64,000 nt of DNA. Source: Neptuniibacter marinus (GTDB taxonomy: Bacteria > Pseudomonadota > Gammaproteobacteria > Pseudomonadales > Balneatricaceae). Shown here piece after piece: positions 17,078 to 25,470 of the stretch; the stretch's first letter is position 1, and each line of letters opens with the position of its first letter. The notes below the pieces were generated by a model. That model was not told the origin of the DNA and ran no database searches. It was given only the letters and a program-made list of their open reading frames with translations. The stretch covers positions 20,238 to 84,237 of the forward strand of contig NZ_LUTR01000015.1 of assembly GCF_001597725.1 (NCBI RefSeq). Direction: 5' to 3'. Position numbers and translations under genes: made by a program.

Positions 17078-17136
17078 AAAAAAAGCACCAAGCGTAGGGT
17101 GAAACACTTGGTGCCAAGACAGTTCTATGCTGTGTT
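17078..17136 (-). ncRNA. Candidate FNR-activated small RNA (about 60 nt)
   Basis: Between divergent genes, the minus strand carries a complete small transcription unit with no open frame: an FNR-type box, a -10 and a strong intrinsic terminator. The terminator stem is 8 bp (GCACCAAG / CTTGGTGC, 17107-17114 with 17085-17092) followed by seven T. A smaller hairpin (ACAG / CTGT) lies near the 5' end. The predicted start is near 17134-17137. By analogy with E. coli FnrS it could repress mRNAs when oxygen is absent, but there is no clear sequence similarity to FnrS. Confidence 0.65.
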
Positions 17137-17142
17137 GACTAT

Positions 17143-17182
17143 CTTATAGGGAGAACAACTAAACGCGCATGACCCAGATCAA
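17143..17182 (-). promoter_or_regulatory. FNR/ANR-type class II promoter
   Basis: On the minus strand TTGATCTGGGTCAT (17169-17182) matches 8 of 10 fixed positions of the FNR consensus TTGAT-N4-ATCAA. TATAAG (17143-17148) is a good -10. The box centre falls about 39.5-41.5 bp upstream of the predicted start, where FNR acts as a class II activator. It could instead, or also, regulate the deacetylase gene on the plus strand. Confidence 0.65.
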
Positions 17183-17291
17183 GAAAAACCGCTCCCACTG
17201 AGCGTAATCTGGGAGTATTGATACAATATGATGAGTTCTTCATCTATAGGTTTCAGGTACACTACATAAAAACATATAAAAATAGATACTT

Positions 17292-18215
17292 ATGACTACA
17301 GCATTTATCACACATGATGATTGTGGCTTACATAATATGGGGCCAGAGCATCCAGAAAGCCCTATTCGCCTTGTCGCCATTAAGAAAGTACTGGAAAAAA
17401 CAGGGCTGATGCAAGAACTTGAACAGATTCAATCCGTTCACGTCCTCCCTGAACAGATCCAATTAGTTCATGCCCATCTCCATCAAAAGCGTTTAGAAAT
17501 GAAACTTCCTGAACAAGGTGTTATCTATACCGATGAAGATACCGCCCTATGCCCAGACTCATTACATGCAGCAAGCTTAGCAGCCGGATCAGCTATATTA
17601 GCCACAAACAGGGTAATTGCAGGCAAAGCTCAAAACGCATTCTGCGCTGTACGTCCGCCTGGGCATCATGCAGAGCATAATAACCCTATGGGGTTCTGCT
17701 TTTATAACAATGCGGCAATTGCTGCCATGCATGCCTTACAGCAGCCAGGTATAGAACGCGTGGCGATCTTTGATTTTGACGTCCATCAAGGAAACGGGAC
17801 CGTTGATATATTTAAAGACAGGCCTGAAGTGCTAGTGTGCTCGACCTTTCAGCACCCTTTCTATCCCAAACGCTATAGCGATATCCAGCGAGACAATATC
17901 ATAAACTGCCCTATGGAAGCCCATAGTGATGGCATGGTGTTCCGCAAATTGGTTGAATCAAGATGGTTACCTGCGATACAAGCACATAAGCCCGATATGA
18001 TCATCATCTCTGCAGGCTTTGATGCCCATCATGAAGACCCAATGGCAGATATAAAACTAAATGAAGAGGACTATCGCTGGGTCACTCAGTTTTTGATGGA
18101 TGCGGCAAAGACATATAGTAAGAATCGCATAGTGTCTATTTTAGAGGGCGGTTATAACCCAATATCGCTCGCCTTTAGCGTACAAGCTCATATCGAAGTT
18201 CTTTCGGGACATTAA
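17292..18215 (+). CDS. Histone deacetylase-family amidohydrolase
   Basis: 307 residues. It has all the HDAC-fold catalytic features: RPPGHHA at 121-127 (His125/His126), DFDVHQGNGT at 161-170 with likely zinc ligands Asp163 and His165, the third ligand in AGFDAH (Asp244), and Tyr288 in EGGYN. Bacterial members deacetylate acetylpolyamines, acetoin-related substrates or proteins; the substrate here cannot be told from sequence. It is a single gene ended by a strong terminator. Confidence 0.9.
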   Translation: MTTAFITHDDCGLHNMGPEHPESPIRLVAIKKVLEKTGLMQELEQIQSVHVLPEQIQLVHAHLHQKRLEMKLPEQGVIYTDEDTALCPDSLHAASLAAGSAILATNRVIAGKAQNAFCAVRPPGHHAEHNNPMGFCFYNNAAIAAMHALQQPGIERVAIFDFDVHQGNGTVDIFKDRPEVLVCSTFQHPFYPKRYSDIQRDNIINCPMEAHSDGMVFRKLVESRWLPAIQAHKPDMIIISAGFDAHHEDPMADIKLNEEDYRWVTQFLMDAAKTYSKNRIVSILEGGYNPISLAFSVQAHIEVLSGH

Positions 18216-18229
18216 CACCAAGATCAACA

Positions 18230-18258
18230 AAAAAAGGCTGCCAAGTGGCAGCCTTTTT
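18230..18258. terminator. Bidirectional terminator between the deacetylase gene and oadB
   Basis: 8-bp stem GGCTGCCA / TGGCAGCC with a 2-base spacer (effective loop larger), flanked by A run and T run, so it can stop transcription from both convergent genes. Confidence 0.9.
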
Positions 18259-18289
18259 AATGACTTACTTTTATCGTCTTGAAATAAGC

Positions 18290-19591
18290 TTAACTTACAA
18301 ACTTAATCATTACACCCGCAGCCACTGCAGATCCAATTACACCCGCTACGTTTGGCCCCATAGCATGCATCAGAAGGAAGTTTTGAGGGTTCGACTCAAG
18401 ACCGATCTTATTTGATACACGTGCTGCCATAGGTACAGCTGATACACCAGCTGATCCAATCAGAGGATTAATAGCGTTACCACCTGCCATTTTGTTCATG
18501 ATCTTAGCCATGATAACACCACAGGCAGTACCAATACCAAACGCCACAATACCCAAAGACAGAATACCAAGCGTCTGGAAATCGAGGAACTTATCTGCAG
18601 ACAATTTAGAACCAACAGATAAGCCCAAGAAGATAGTAACAATGTTAATAAGTGCATTTTGTGCAGTATCACTTAAACGATCAACAACACCACACTCTCG
18701 CATTAAATTACCAAAGCAGAACATACCCAATAATGGAGCAGCATCAGGCAGTAACAAGGCAACAAGTACAAGTAGTAAGATTGGGAAAAGAATCTTCTCA
18801 GTCTTGCTCACATGACGTAGCTGATGCATTGCGATCTTACGTTCAGCTTCTGTAGTTAAAGCTTTCATGATAGGCGGCTGAATCAGGGGAACGAGCGCCA
18901 TATAGGAGTATGCAGCTACCGCAATTGCACCAAGTAAATGAGGAGCAAGCAAGCTCGTCACATAGATTGCTGTTGGTCCATCAGCACCGCCAATGATACC
19001 TATAGCAGCGGCTTCCTGAATGTTAAAGTCCATAACACCCAGCGTTGTTAGGCCAACAGCCCCTAATACAGTCGCAAAGATACCAAATTGCGCAGCAGCA
19101 CCTAAGAACAGTGTTTTAGGGTTAGCCAACAAGGGACCAAAATCAGTCATCGCCCCTACGCCCATAAAGATCAGCAATGGTGCGGCACCCGAAGCAATAG
19201 CAACCGTATAGAAGTTATACAACATTCCGTTGTTATAACCGCTATCTTGAGCCGCATAAACTGCAGCCGTATGCTCAGCAGCTGATGCACCATGGTAAGC
19301 ATGAAGAATCTCATGAGGGTCTGTACTAGCTATATTGAGCGCACCTGCAAGCGAGTTCAACACTTCAGGTACAGCAAAATGCACTGCGTTTTCAACTGCA
19401 GAATAAGCAAGTCCCGCTTCAGGGATATTTGCCATAATGCCGCCAAAGCCAATAGGCACTAGCAATAAAGGTTCAAAGTTCTTTCGAATGGCTAGAAACA
19501 ATAGCAACAAGCCAACCAAAATCATGATGAACTGGCCGCCCGTGATATTATAAATACCTGAGGCTGTAAACAGTTGGGTTAACTTTTCCAT
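18290..19591 (-). CDS. oadB: Oxaloacetate decarboxylase, beta subunit (Na+ pump)
   Basis: 433 residues with many membrane segments, the usual OadB size. It carries out the decarboxylation of carboxybiotin coupled to Na+ export. The conserved [16 protein letters not shown] segment, which holds the aspartate used for Na+ binding, is at about residues 198-213, and the C-terminus has [18 protein letters not shown]. It lies 10 bp after oadA, last gene of oadGAB. Confidence 0.96.
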   Translation of the reverse strand: MEKLTQLFTASGIYNITGGQFIMILVGLLLLFLAIRKNFEPLLLVPIGFGGIMANIPEAGLAYSAVENAVHFAVPEVLNSLAGALNIASTDPHEILHAYHGASAAEHTAAVYAAQDSGYNNGMLYNFYTVAIASGAAPLLIFMGVGAMTDFGPLLANPKTLFLGAAAQFGIFATVLGAVGLTTLGVMDFNIQEAAAIGIIGGADGPTAIYVTSLLAPHLLGAIAVAAYSYMALVPLIQPPIMKALTTEAERKIAMHQLRHVSKTEKILFPILLLVLVALLLPDAAPLLGMFCFGNLMRECGVVDRLSDTAQNALINIVTIFLGLSVGSKLSADKFLDFQTLGILSLGIVAFGIGTACGVIMAKIMNKMAGGNAINPLIGSAGVSAVPMAARVSNKIGLESNPQNFLLMHAMGPNVAGVIGSAVAAGVMIKFVS

Positions 19592-19601
19592 CTAGAATAC
19601 C

Positions 19602-21383
19602 TTACGCCAGTGTCAGCAAAGAATCGCCAACCTGAACAGCGTCACCTTCGCTCACGTCAACAGACACAACAGTACCTGCGCGTGCTGCACGTACTTCCGT
19701 TTCCATTTTCATCGCTTCTAGGATAACAAGTACATCACCCTCTTGAACCGCCTGTCCTGCAGACACTTCAACCTTCCAAATGTTACCCGCTAGCGGTGCA
19801 GGAATATCTTCACCTTCGCCGGCAGGAGCAGGAGCAGCAGCTGGCGCAGCAGATGCGGGTGCTACAGCTGAGATATCTCCGCCTTCAGCCACTTGTACAA
19901 CGTAGTTCTGACCGTTAACAGTGATTGTGTAAACTTCTGATCCAGATTTCTTAGGTGCAGACATCGCTAGTGCGTCCTCTAATGTTGGTGCAGGTTCAAA
20001 TGCATCAGGATTATTACGATTCTCAAGGAATTTAAGGCCAATCTGTGGGAATAACGCATAGGTTAGAACATCGTCAATCTCGTTCTCACCAGTCGTTAGG
20101 TTGATGCCTTTTTCAGTTGCTAGATTTTTCAACTCAGCAACAAGCTTATCCATTTCTGGCTCAAGTAGATCAGCAGGACGGCAAGTTATCTCTTCGCCGC
20201 CATCTAAAACACGCGTCTGAAGTTCTACATTGTATGATGAAGGAGCTGCACCATACTCACCTTTAAGGATACCTTGAACTTCTTTAGAGATAGTTTTGTA
20301 ACGCTCGCCCATAAGGACGTTAATCACCGCTTGCGTACCTACGATTTGAGACGTAGGTGTTACCAACGGGATCCAGCCTAGATCTTCACGTACTCGTGGA
20401 ATCTCTGCCAACACATCGTCAAACTTATCAGCAGCGCCTTGCTCTTTCAGCTGGCCTTCCATGTTAGTCAACATGCCACCAGGTACTTGAGCAACAAGGA
20501 TACGAGAATCGGTTCCACGTAGAGAACCTTCAAATTTAGCGTATTTTTTACGCACATCACGGAAGTAAGCTGCTATCTCTTCAAGTTGTAGCAGATCAAG
20601 GCCTGTATCGCGATCTGTACCGGCTAAGGCAGCAACTACAGACTCTGTAGCCGTATGACCATAAGTCATCGACATAGAAGAGATGGCTGTATCAACACGG
20701 TCAATACCCGCTTCTACTGCCTTCAGGATTGTCATATCTGACAATCCTGATGTAGCGTGCGCATGTAGCTGAACTTCTAGATCCGTTTGCGCCTTAAGAC
20801 GGGAAACCAGATCAAATGCATCATAAGGCGTCAAGATACCTGACATATCTTTGATCGCAATAGAGTCGGCACCTTTATCTTCTAACGTTTTTGCATATTC
20901 AACCCACATATCTGTGGTATGAACAGGGCTTTTTGTGAAAGAGATTGTGCCTTGAGCATGCTTACCAGTTGCCTTAACAGCTTTAATCGCTGTTTCAAGG
21001 TTGCGTGGATCGTTCATCGCATCAAAGATACGGAACACATCAACACCATTGGTTGCAGCACGCTCAACGAATTTGTTTACAACATCATCGGCGTAATGAC
21101 GATAACCGAGCAGGTTCTGTCCACGCAGAAGCATCTGCTGTTTAGTATTTGGCATTGCCTGCTTAAGCAGACGGATACGTTCCCACGGATCTTCTCCGAT
21201 AAAACGAATACATGAGTCAAATGTTGCGCCGCCCCAGCTTTCTAGGGACCAAAAGCCTACTTTATCCAGCTTTTCCGCGATCGGCAGCATATCTTCAACT
21301 CGCATACGCGTAGCAAAAAGTGACTGATGTGCGTCACGTAAAACTACGTCGGTAATACCAAGTGGTTTCTTAGCGTCGGTCAT
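19602..21383 (-). CDS. oadA: Oxaloacetate decarboxylase, alpha subunit (biotin carboxyltransferase)
   Basis: 593 residues. An N-terminal carboxyltransferase domain ([19 protein letters not shown] at residue 10 on; LHAHATSG for metal binding) moves carboxyl from oxaloacetate to biotin. An Ala/Pro-rich linker (about 520-537) leads to a C-terminal biotinyl domain with EAMKMET; the biotin lysine is Lys559. It is a soluble partner of OadB, bound through OadG, and lies between oadG and oadB. Confidence 0.97.
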   Translation of the reverse strand: MTDAKKPLGITDVVLRDAHQSLFATRMRVEDMLPIAEKLDKVGFWSLESWGGATFDSCIRFIGEDPWERIRLLKQAMPNTKQQMLLRGQNLLGYRHYADDVVNKFVERAATNGVDVFRIFDAMNDPRNLETAIKAVKATGKHAQGTISFTKSPVHTTDMWVEYAKTLEDKGADSIAIKDMSGILTPYDAFDLVSRLKAQTDLEVQLHAHATSGLSDMTILKAVEAGIDRVDTAISSMSMTYGHTATESVVAALAGTDRDTGLDLLQLEEIAAYFRDVRKKYAKFEGSLRGTDSRILVAQVPGGMLTNMEGQLKEQGAADKFDDVLAEIPRVREDLGWIPLVTPTSQIVGTQAVINVLMGERYKTISKEVQGILKGEYGAAPSSYNVELQTRVLDGGEEITCRPADLLEPEMDKLVAELKNLATEKGINLTTGENEIDDVLTYALFPQIGLKFLENRNNPDAFEPAPTLEDALAMSAPKKSGSEVYTITVNGQNYVVQVAEGGDISAVAPASAAPAAAPAPAGEGEDIPAPLAGNIWKVEVSAGQAVQEGDVLVILEAMKMETEVRAARAGTVVSVDVSEGDAVQVGDSLLTLA

Positions 21384-21439
21384 GGGTAATGGCCTTCTGT
21401 CGATTAATGCAGATTATTCTTTATTTATCCGTTCTTTGT

Positions 21440-21676
21440 TTATGAACGGTATTTATGAACAGCAGCTGTCATTACAGCTATCAACTCATCATTACTAGCC
21501 GTAGCAGCTGTTGGTGCAGCTTTTTTTGCTTTCGGCTTAGCAGGTGTTTCTGGGAAATACTTGCTAACTACTTTTGACATTCCCGAAGTTGTGAATACCA
21601 ACAAAGTTAGAAATACAAATACGAATCCCATACCAAAGGCCATTAATTCTAGGCCTTCTGATAGCAGATTTTCCAT
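21440..21676 (-). CDS. oadG: Oxaloacetate decarboxylase, gamma subunit
   Basis: 78 residues from the ATG at 21676, preceded by AGGAG; an 11-codon longer frame exists but has a less typical N-terminus. One membrane helix (LMAFGMGFVFVFLTLLVFTT) and a polar tail rich in Ala, Pro and Lys are the standard OadG design. It joins alpha and beta subunits. It is the first gene of oadGAB, with a 19-bp palindrome about 60 bp upstream. Confidence 0.92.
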   Translation of the reverse strand: MENLLSEGLELMAFGMGFVFVFLTLLVFTTSGMSKVVSKYFPETPAKPKAKKAAPTAATASNDELIAVMTAAVHKYRS

Positions 21677-21733
21677 CTTATGGATGCTCCTGTACTTATC
21701 GAAACCCATTCGCTTAGTAAGCGACTTTTGATC

Positions 21734-21752
21734 CGTTTATAAATTATAAACG
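21734..21752. promoter_or_regulatory. Perfect 19-bp palindrome upstream of oadG
   Basis: CGTTTATAAATTATAAACG reads the same on both strands. It lies 58 bp upstream of the oadG ATG and is a likely operator. The regulator is unknown. Confidence 0.6.
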
Positions 21753-21899
21753 TTCACTAGCGAATGCACTGGTTGCAAATGGACCACAATTAAACCCGAA
21801 AAGTCTATTTCTGGCAATAAATTGAGATCAAAATTCATCTAATTAACGGCATAATACCCAAAAACATAGGCACACTGCCGCTTAAACTAAAAAACAGCC

Positions 21900-23366
21900 C
21901 TATTTTTCGGCTACACCTGGGCGGTACACTTTTACGTTACTGAAACCCCGCTCTTGCATTTGGTGGGCATGCATCTGACTCATCACACCTTTCTCACAGT
22001 ATAGTAGATAATCTTTGTCTTCAGAAAAGCCATCTGCCGCGGTGGATAGAGCAAAAAAGGGTACCAACTGAATTTCACATCCCGGAATATTCAAGGGTTT
22101 CTTTTCCTGCTCATGGGGCGCACGAATATCAACGACAACTTGATTGGCACCGACGTTGGTTAAGGCCTCAACTTCCGCATGAATATTTACGTCTTCAACA
22201 ATCTCGTCGATACTGATAACCTGGCGGCGCTCCAAGGCCCTTTCTAGCACTTCGTAGTCAAAATCTGACTCTTCCTTCTCGACGCGGTCTTTCTTAGCGC
22301 ACGTCGTCGGACGATCAGAGATAACTCCGCAGTATTCAGGCATATTTTTAGCAAAATCATAAGCACCGATTTCACGCGTTATATCGATAATATCTTGCTT
22401 ATCCATTGTTATCAGCGGCCTTACCACGAGCTTCTCTGTCGCAGCATCAATAATCGCCAAATTAGGTAACGTTTGACTAGAGACTTGAGCAATACTTTCG
22501 CCTGTTACTAAAGCATCTATCCCCATACGATCTGAGACCTGCTCGCTAGCCCTCATCATCATGCGCTTAAGAACAACACCCATATGTGAATGATGAACGG
22601 ACTGAAGAATTTCACCTATAACTTCATCAAACGGGATGGTAATAAACTTAACCCGCGCAGAGGAGCCATATCGCTGCCATAAATACAGGGCAACTTGTTT
22701 CACACCAATCTCATGTGCATGCCCACCTAAGTTGAAGAAAAGAAAATGGGTTTTACAGCCACGTCGCATGGACATGTAGCTGGCAACAATGGAATCAAAT
22801 CCACCTGAAATTAAAGACAAGGTCGCTTCTTGTGTACCGAGCGGAAAACCGCCAAGACCTTTGTAAGTATTCGTAACCACATGCAGCTTGTCGTTACGAA
22901 TTTCTAAATCCACATAAAGATCAGGTTTATGCACATCCACTCCAAGGGCTTCTGAGTGCTGATTAAGCCCACCCCCTACATAACGTTCAACATCAATAGA
23001 ACGAAACTCGTGTTTGCCTGAGCGCTTCACACGTACCTTAAACGTTTTGCCCCTCAACTCATCTGCATAAATAGCATGAGCTTTTTCGTATATATCGTGA
23101 AAATCGCCCAGCGGATACTCTGTCACTTCTACAAAGCTATGAATACCCGGCGTACGTTGCATAAGATCAACAACCTGAGCAATCGTATCTGCATTGGCTC
23201 CGTCACAAACCACATCGAGCTTATCCCAATGACCACGCACTTTAATCTGCTCGTCAACACGACGCATCATATTCTGCAGATTACTCTGTAATCGCTGAAT
23301 CAAACGTTTGCGTACCGGACGGCTTTTAATAGTAATTTCTGGAAATAAACGAATAGAGAACTTCAT
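21900..23366 (-). CDS. thiI: tRNA 4-thiouridine sulfurtransferase ThiI with rhodanese domain
   Basis: 488 residues, matching the long enterobacterial form (482). It has an N-terminal ferredoxin-like/THUMP region, a PP-loop ATP-binding motif (LISGGFDSIVAS, about residues 183-194) and a C-terminal rhodanese domain with the catalytic cysteine in LLYCEKG (Cys457, equivalent to E. coli Cys456). It makes s4U8 in tRNA and, through the rhodanese domain, supports thiazole synthesis. It lies just downstream of the tRNA cluster. Confidence 0.96.
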   Translation of the reverse strand: MKFSIRLFPEITIKSRPVRKRLIQRLQSNLQNMMRRVDEQIKVRGHWDKLDVVCDGANADTIAQVVDLMQRTPGIHSFVEVTEYPLGDFHDIYEKAHAIYADELRGKTFKVRVKRSGKHEFRSIDVERYVGGGLNQHSEALGVDVHKPDLYVDLEIRNDKLHVVTNTYKGLGGFPLGTQEATLSLISGGFDSIVASYMSMRRGCKTHFLFFNLGGHAHEIGVKQVALYLWQRYGSSARVKFITIPFDEVIGEILQSVHHSHMGVVLKRMMMRASEQVSDRMGIDALVTGESIAQVSSQTLPNLAIIDAATEKLVVRPLITMDKQDIIDITREIGAYDFAKNMPEYCGVISDRPTTCAKKDRVEKEESDFDYEVLERALERRQVISIDEIVEDVNIHAEVEALTNVGANQVVVDIRAPHEQEKKPLNIPGCEIQLVPFFALSTAADGFSEDKDYLLYCEKGVMSQMHAHQMQERGFSNVKVYRPGVAEK

Positions 23367-23446
23367 AGCGGGGAGCTCAACAATATAAAGGAATATGAAT
23401 GGTTATTATAAAACGAAGGGATATACATATACAGCTTAGGTTTAGA

Positions 23447-23523
23447 TGGCGCGCCCGAGAGGATTCGAACCTCTGACCGCCTGGTTCGTAGCCAGGTACT
23501 CTATCCAGCTGAGCTACGGGCGC
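23447..23523 (-). tRNA. tRNA-Arg (anticodon ACG), copy 3 in transcription order
   Basis: 77 nt, acceptor GCGCCCG / CGGGCGC, discriminator G, encoded CCA. Anticodon loop CTACGAA gives ACG (read as ICG after deamination). Identical to the two other copies. Confidence 0.97.
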
Positions 23524-23545
23524 ATATCTGAAATATTTTTTGAAG

Positions 23546-23622
23546 TGGCGCGCCCGAGAGGATTCGAACCTCTGACCGCCTGGTTCGTAGCCAGGTACTC
23601 TATCCAGCTGAGCTACGGGCGC
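23546..23622 (-). tRNA. tRNA-Arg (anticodon ACG), copy 2
   Basis: Identical in all 77 nt to the copies at 23447-23523 and 23645-23721. Confidence 0.97.
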
Positions 23623-23644
23623 ATATCTGAAATATTTTTTGAAG

Positions 23645-23721
23645 TGGCGCGCCCGAGAGGATTCGAACCTCTGACCGCCTGGTTCGTAGCCAGGTACTCT
23701 ATCCAGCTGAGCTACGGGCGC
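23645..23721 (-). tRNA. tRNA-Arg (anticodon ACG), copy 1
   Basis: Identical to the other two copies; lies 9 bp after the tRNA-Ser gene in the same transcript. Confidence 0.97.
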
Positions 23722-23730
23722 TTAATCAAA

Positions 23731-23820
23731 TGGCGGTGAGCTAGGGATTCGAACCCTAGATAAGATTTCTCCTATACGCCCTTAGCAGGGGCGCGCCTTC
23801 AGCCACTCGGCCAGCTCACC
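23731..23820 (-). tRNA. tRNA-Ser (anticodon GCT)
   Basis: 90 nt with the long variable arm of serine tRNAs. Acceptor GGTGAGC / GCTCACC, discriminator G, encoded CCA. Anticodon loop CTGCTAA gives GCT (codons AGC/AGT). It is first in a tRNA operon with the three tRNA-Arg genes, downstream of csrA as in many gammaproteobacteria. Confidence 0.96.
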
Positions 23821-23833
23821 AACAACGGCGCGT

Positions 23834-23839
23834 AATATA
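23834..23839 (-). promoter_or_regulatory. Possible -10 element of the tRNA operon
   Basis: TATATT on the minus strand, followed by a GC-rich discriminator (ACGCGCCG), the arrangement expected of stringently controlled stable-RNA promoters. No clear -35 was identified. Confidence 0.45.
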
Positions 23840-23879
23840 CCTAACTGATTTTAAAAAGGAAAGAAAAGATTTAAATTTA

Positions 23880-24065
23880 TTACTGATTTCCCTCTTCTTC
23901 CTTCTCACGTTGGATACGCTGATAGATTTCTTCCCGGTGAACAGACACATCTTTAGGCGCATTTACACCTATACGAACCTGATTACCCTTCACACCAAGG
24001 ACTGTAACAGTGACTTCGTCACCAACCATTAAAGTTTCGCCTACACGACGAGTAAGAATTAACAT
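23880..24065 (-). CDS. csrA: Carbon storage regulator CsrA/RsmA
   Basis: 61 residues, the normal size. It opens with the invariant [16 protein letters not shown] and keeps the RNA-binding residues of the first strand (Leu4, Arg6) and the [10 protein letters not shown] end with Arg44. CsrA binds GGA motifs in mRNA leaders and controls carbon flow, motility and biofilm. It lies between lysC and the tRNA-Ser gene, a conserved position. Confidence 0.98.
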   Translation of the reverse strand: MLILTRRVGETLMVGDEVTVTVLGVKGNQVRIGVNAPKDVSVHREEIYQRIQREKEEEGNQ

Positions 24066-24207
24066 GCTTTAGAATCTCCTTTGTACATCCAAGGCCAGCT
24101 TGCTCAAAAAAAACAACCTACACACCGGCATTCATCCAATACCCTGCCAATACGTTGCCCATATAATAACGCTAACCTAACTATAGACTAGCTTCTCACT
24201 ATAAGTT

Positions 24208-25449
24208 CTATTTTTCACTTACAGAGTTGTTCGTATCTAGCTCAAAAACAGAGTGCAAAGCACGTACTGCCAGCTCTAGATACTTTTCAGCAATAACAAC
24301 AGAAACCTTAATTTCAGAGGTAGATATCATCTGAATATTAATATTCTCTTCTGCCAAAGCATCAAACATTTTACTTGCCACTCCCGCATGAGAGCGCATA
24401 CCAACGCCCACAATAGAAACTTTGGCAATTTTGTTATCTCCCACCACCTCACGGGCCCCAAGCGCCTCTGAGGCCTTCTCAAGCACGCTACGCGCAACAT
24501 CGTAATCATTGCGATGCACAGTGAAAGTAAAATCCGTTGTGTTATCCGCAGCAACATTCTGCACGATCACATCAACTTCTATATTTGCACGACTAACTGG
24601 ACCTAATATTTTGGAAGCCACACCTGGTATATCAGGTACTCCCATAACCGTTAGTTTTGCTTCATCACGATTAAACGCAATACCTGAAATAATTGGTTTT
24701 TCCACAGTTGACTCATCCTCTATGGTAATCAACGTACCCGGCCCATCTTGAAAACTATGCAGCACTCTCAAGGGAACCTTATATTTTCCAGCAAACTCAA
24801 CCGCGCGAATCTGCAGCACCTTTGAACCAAGGCTGGCCATTTCTAGCATCTCCTCAAAGGTGATCACATCTAAGCGCTGCGCCCCACTAACAACTCTAGG
24901 ATCAGTAGTGTATACGCCATCAACGTCAGTATAGATCTGACATTCGTCAGCCTTTAATGCCGCAGCTAATGCGACACCCGTCGTATCAGAACCTCCACGA
25001 CCTAAAGTCGTGATATTGCCGTCAACATCAACACCTTGGAAACCGGCAACAACAATAACACGCCCCTCAGCCAAATCAGCTTGCATAGATGAGACTTCTA
25101 TATCCTCTATCCGCGCTTTCATATGGGAAGAGTCAGTTAAAATTTTAACCTGACTACCCGTATAAGAACGCGCAGGAACACCTCTTTTCTCTAGCGCCAT
25201 ACAGAGTAGAGCTATAGTTACCTGCTCACCTGTAGAGAGCAGCACATCCATCTCACGAGGACTTGGTGTTTGCGGCTGTATCTCTTTAGCTAAGCCGATA
25301 AGACGATTAGTCTCACCACTCATCGCAGACACAACAACAACGATGTCATGCCCCTGCTGCTTGAAGCCTTGCACTTTTTCAGCCACAGCTTCAATCCGCT
25401 CAACACTACCTACGGATGTACCACCGTATTTTTGTACATACAGCGCCAT
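24208..25449 (-). CDS. lysC: Aspartate kinase
   Basis: 413 residues. It catalyses the first step of the Lys/Thr/Met pathway. The N-terminal motif VQKYGGTSVG, the catalytic-domain motifs TLGRGGSDTTGVALAAAL and DVDGVYTTDPR, and two C-terminal ACT domains (about 265-330 and 345-405) are visible, fitting the Pseudomonas-type feedback-inhibited enzyme. It lies 21 bp downstream of alaS. Confidence 0.96.
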   Translation of the reverse strand: MALYVQKYGGTSVGSVERIEAVAEKVQGFKQQGHDIVVVVSAMSGETNRLIGLAKEIQPQTPSPREMDVLLSTGEQVTIALLCMALEKRGVPARSYTGSQVKILTDSSHMKARIEDIEVSSMQADLAEGRVIVVAGFQGVDVDGNITTLGRGGSDTTGVALAAALKADECQIYTDVDGVYTTDPRVVSGAQRLDVITFEEMLEMASLGSKVLQIRAVEFAGKYKVPLRVLHSFQDGPGTLITIEDESTVEKPIISGIAFNRDEAKLTVMGVPDIPGVASKILGPVSRANIEVDVIVQNVAADNTTDFTFTVHRNDYDVARSVLEKASEALGAREVVGDNKIAKVSIVGVGMRSHAGVASKMFDALAEENINIQMISTSEIKVSVVIAEKYLELAVRALHSVFELDTNNSVSEK

Positions 25450-25470
25450 AATTAATACCCTACGAGCAGA

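Larger units (their letters stand above)
23447..23721. repeat. 99-bp perfect tandem repeat carrying tRNA-Arg genes
   Basis: Three tRNA-Arg(ACG) genes lie at exact 99-bp steps. Both intervening 22-bp spacers are identical too (atatctgaaatattttttgaag would be the spacer; its first 12 bases are atatctgaaata). The identity of the non-functional spacer shows recent duplication or active homogenisation. Confidence 0.95.

Noticed and set aside
17191..17215. Second hairpin upstream of the FNR box as a terminator
   Set aside because: Only a 5-6 bp stem with a short T run, and no gene upstream that needs it; too weak to call.
23446..23739. 97-residue open frame with a three-fold repeated peptide; also the look of a short CRISPR
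   Set aside because: It is the antisense reading of three tRNA-Arg genes. The units are whole tRNAs with identical spacers, not CRISPR repeats with unique spacers.
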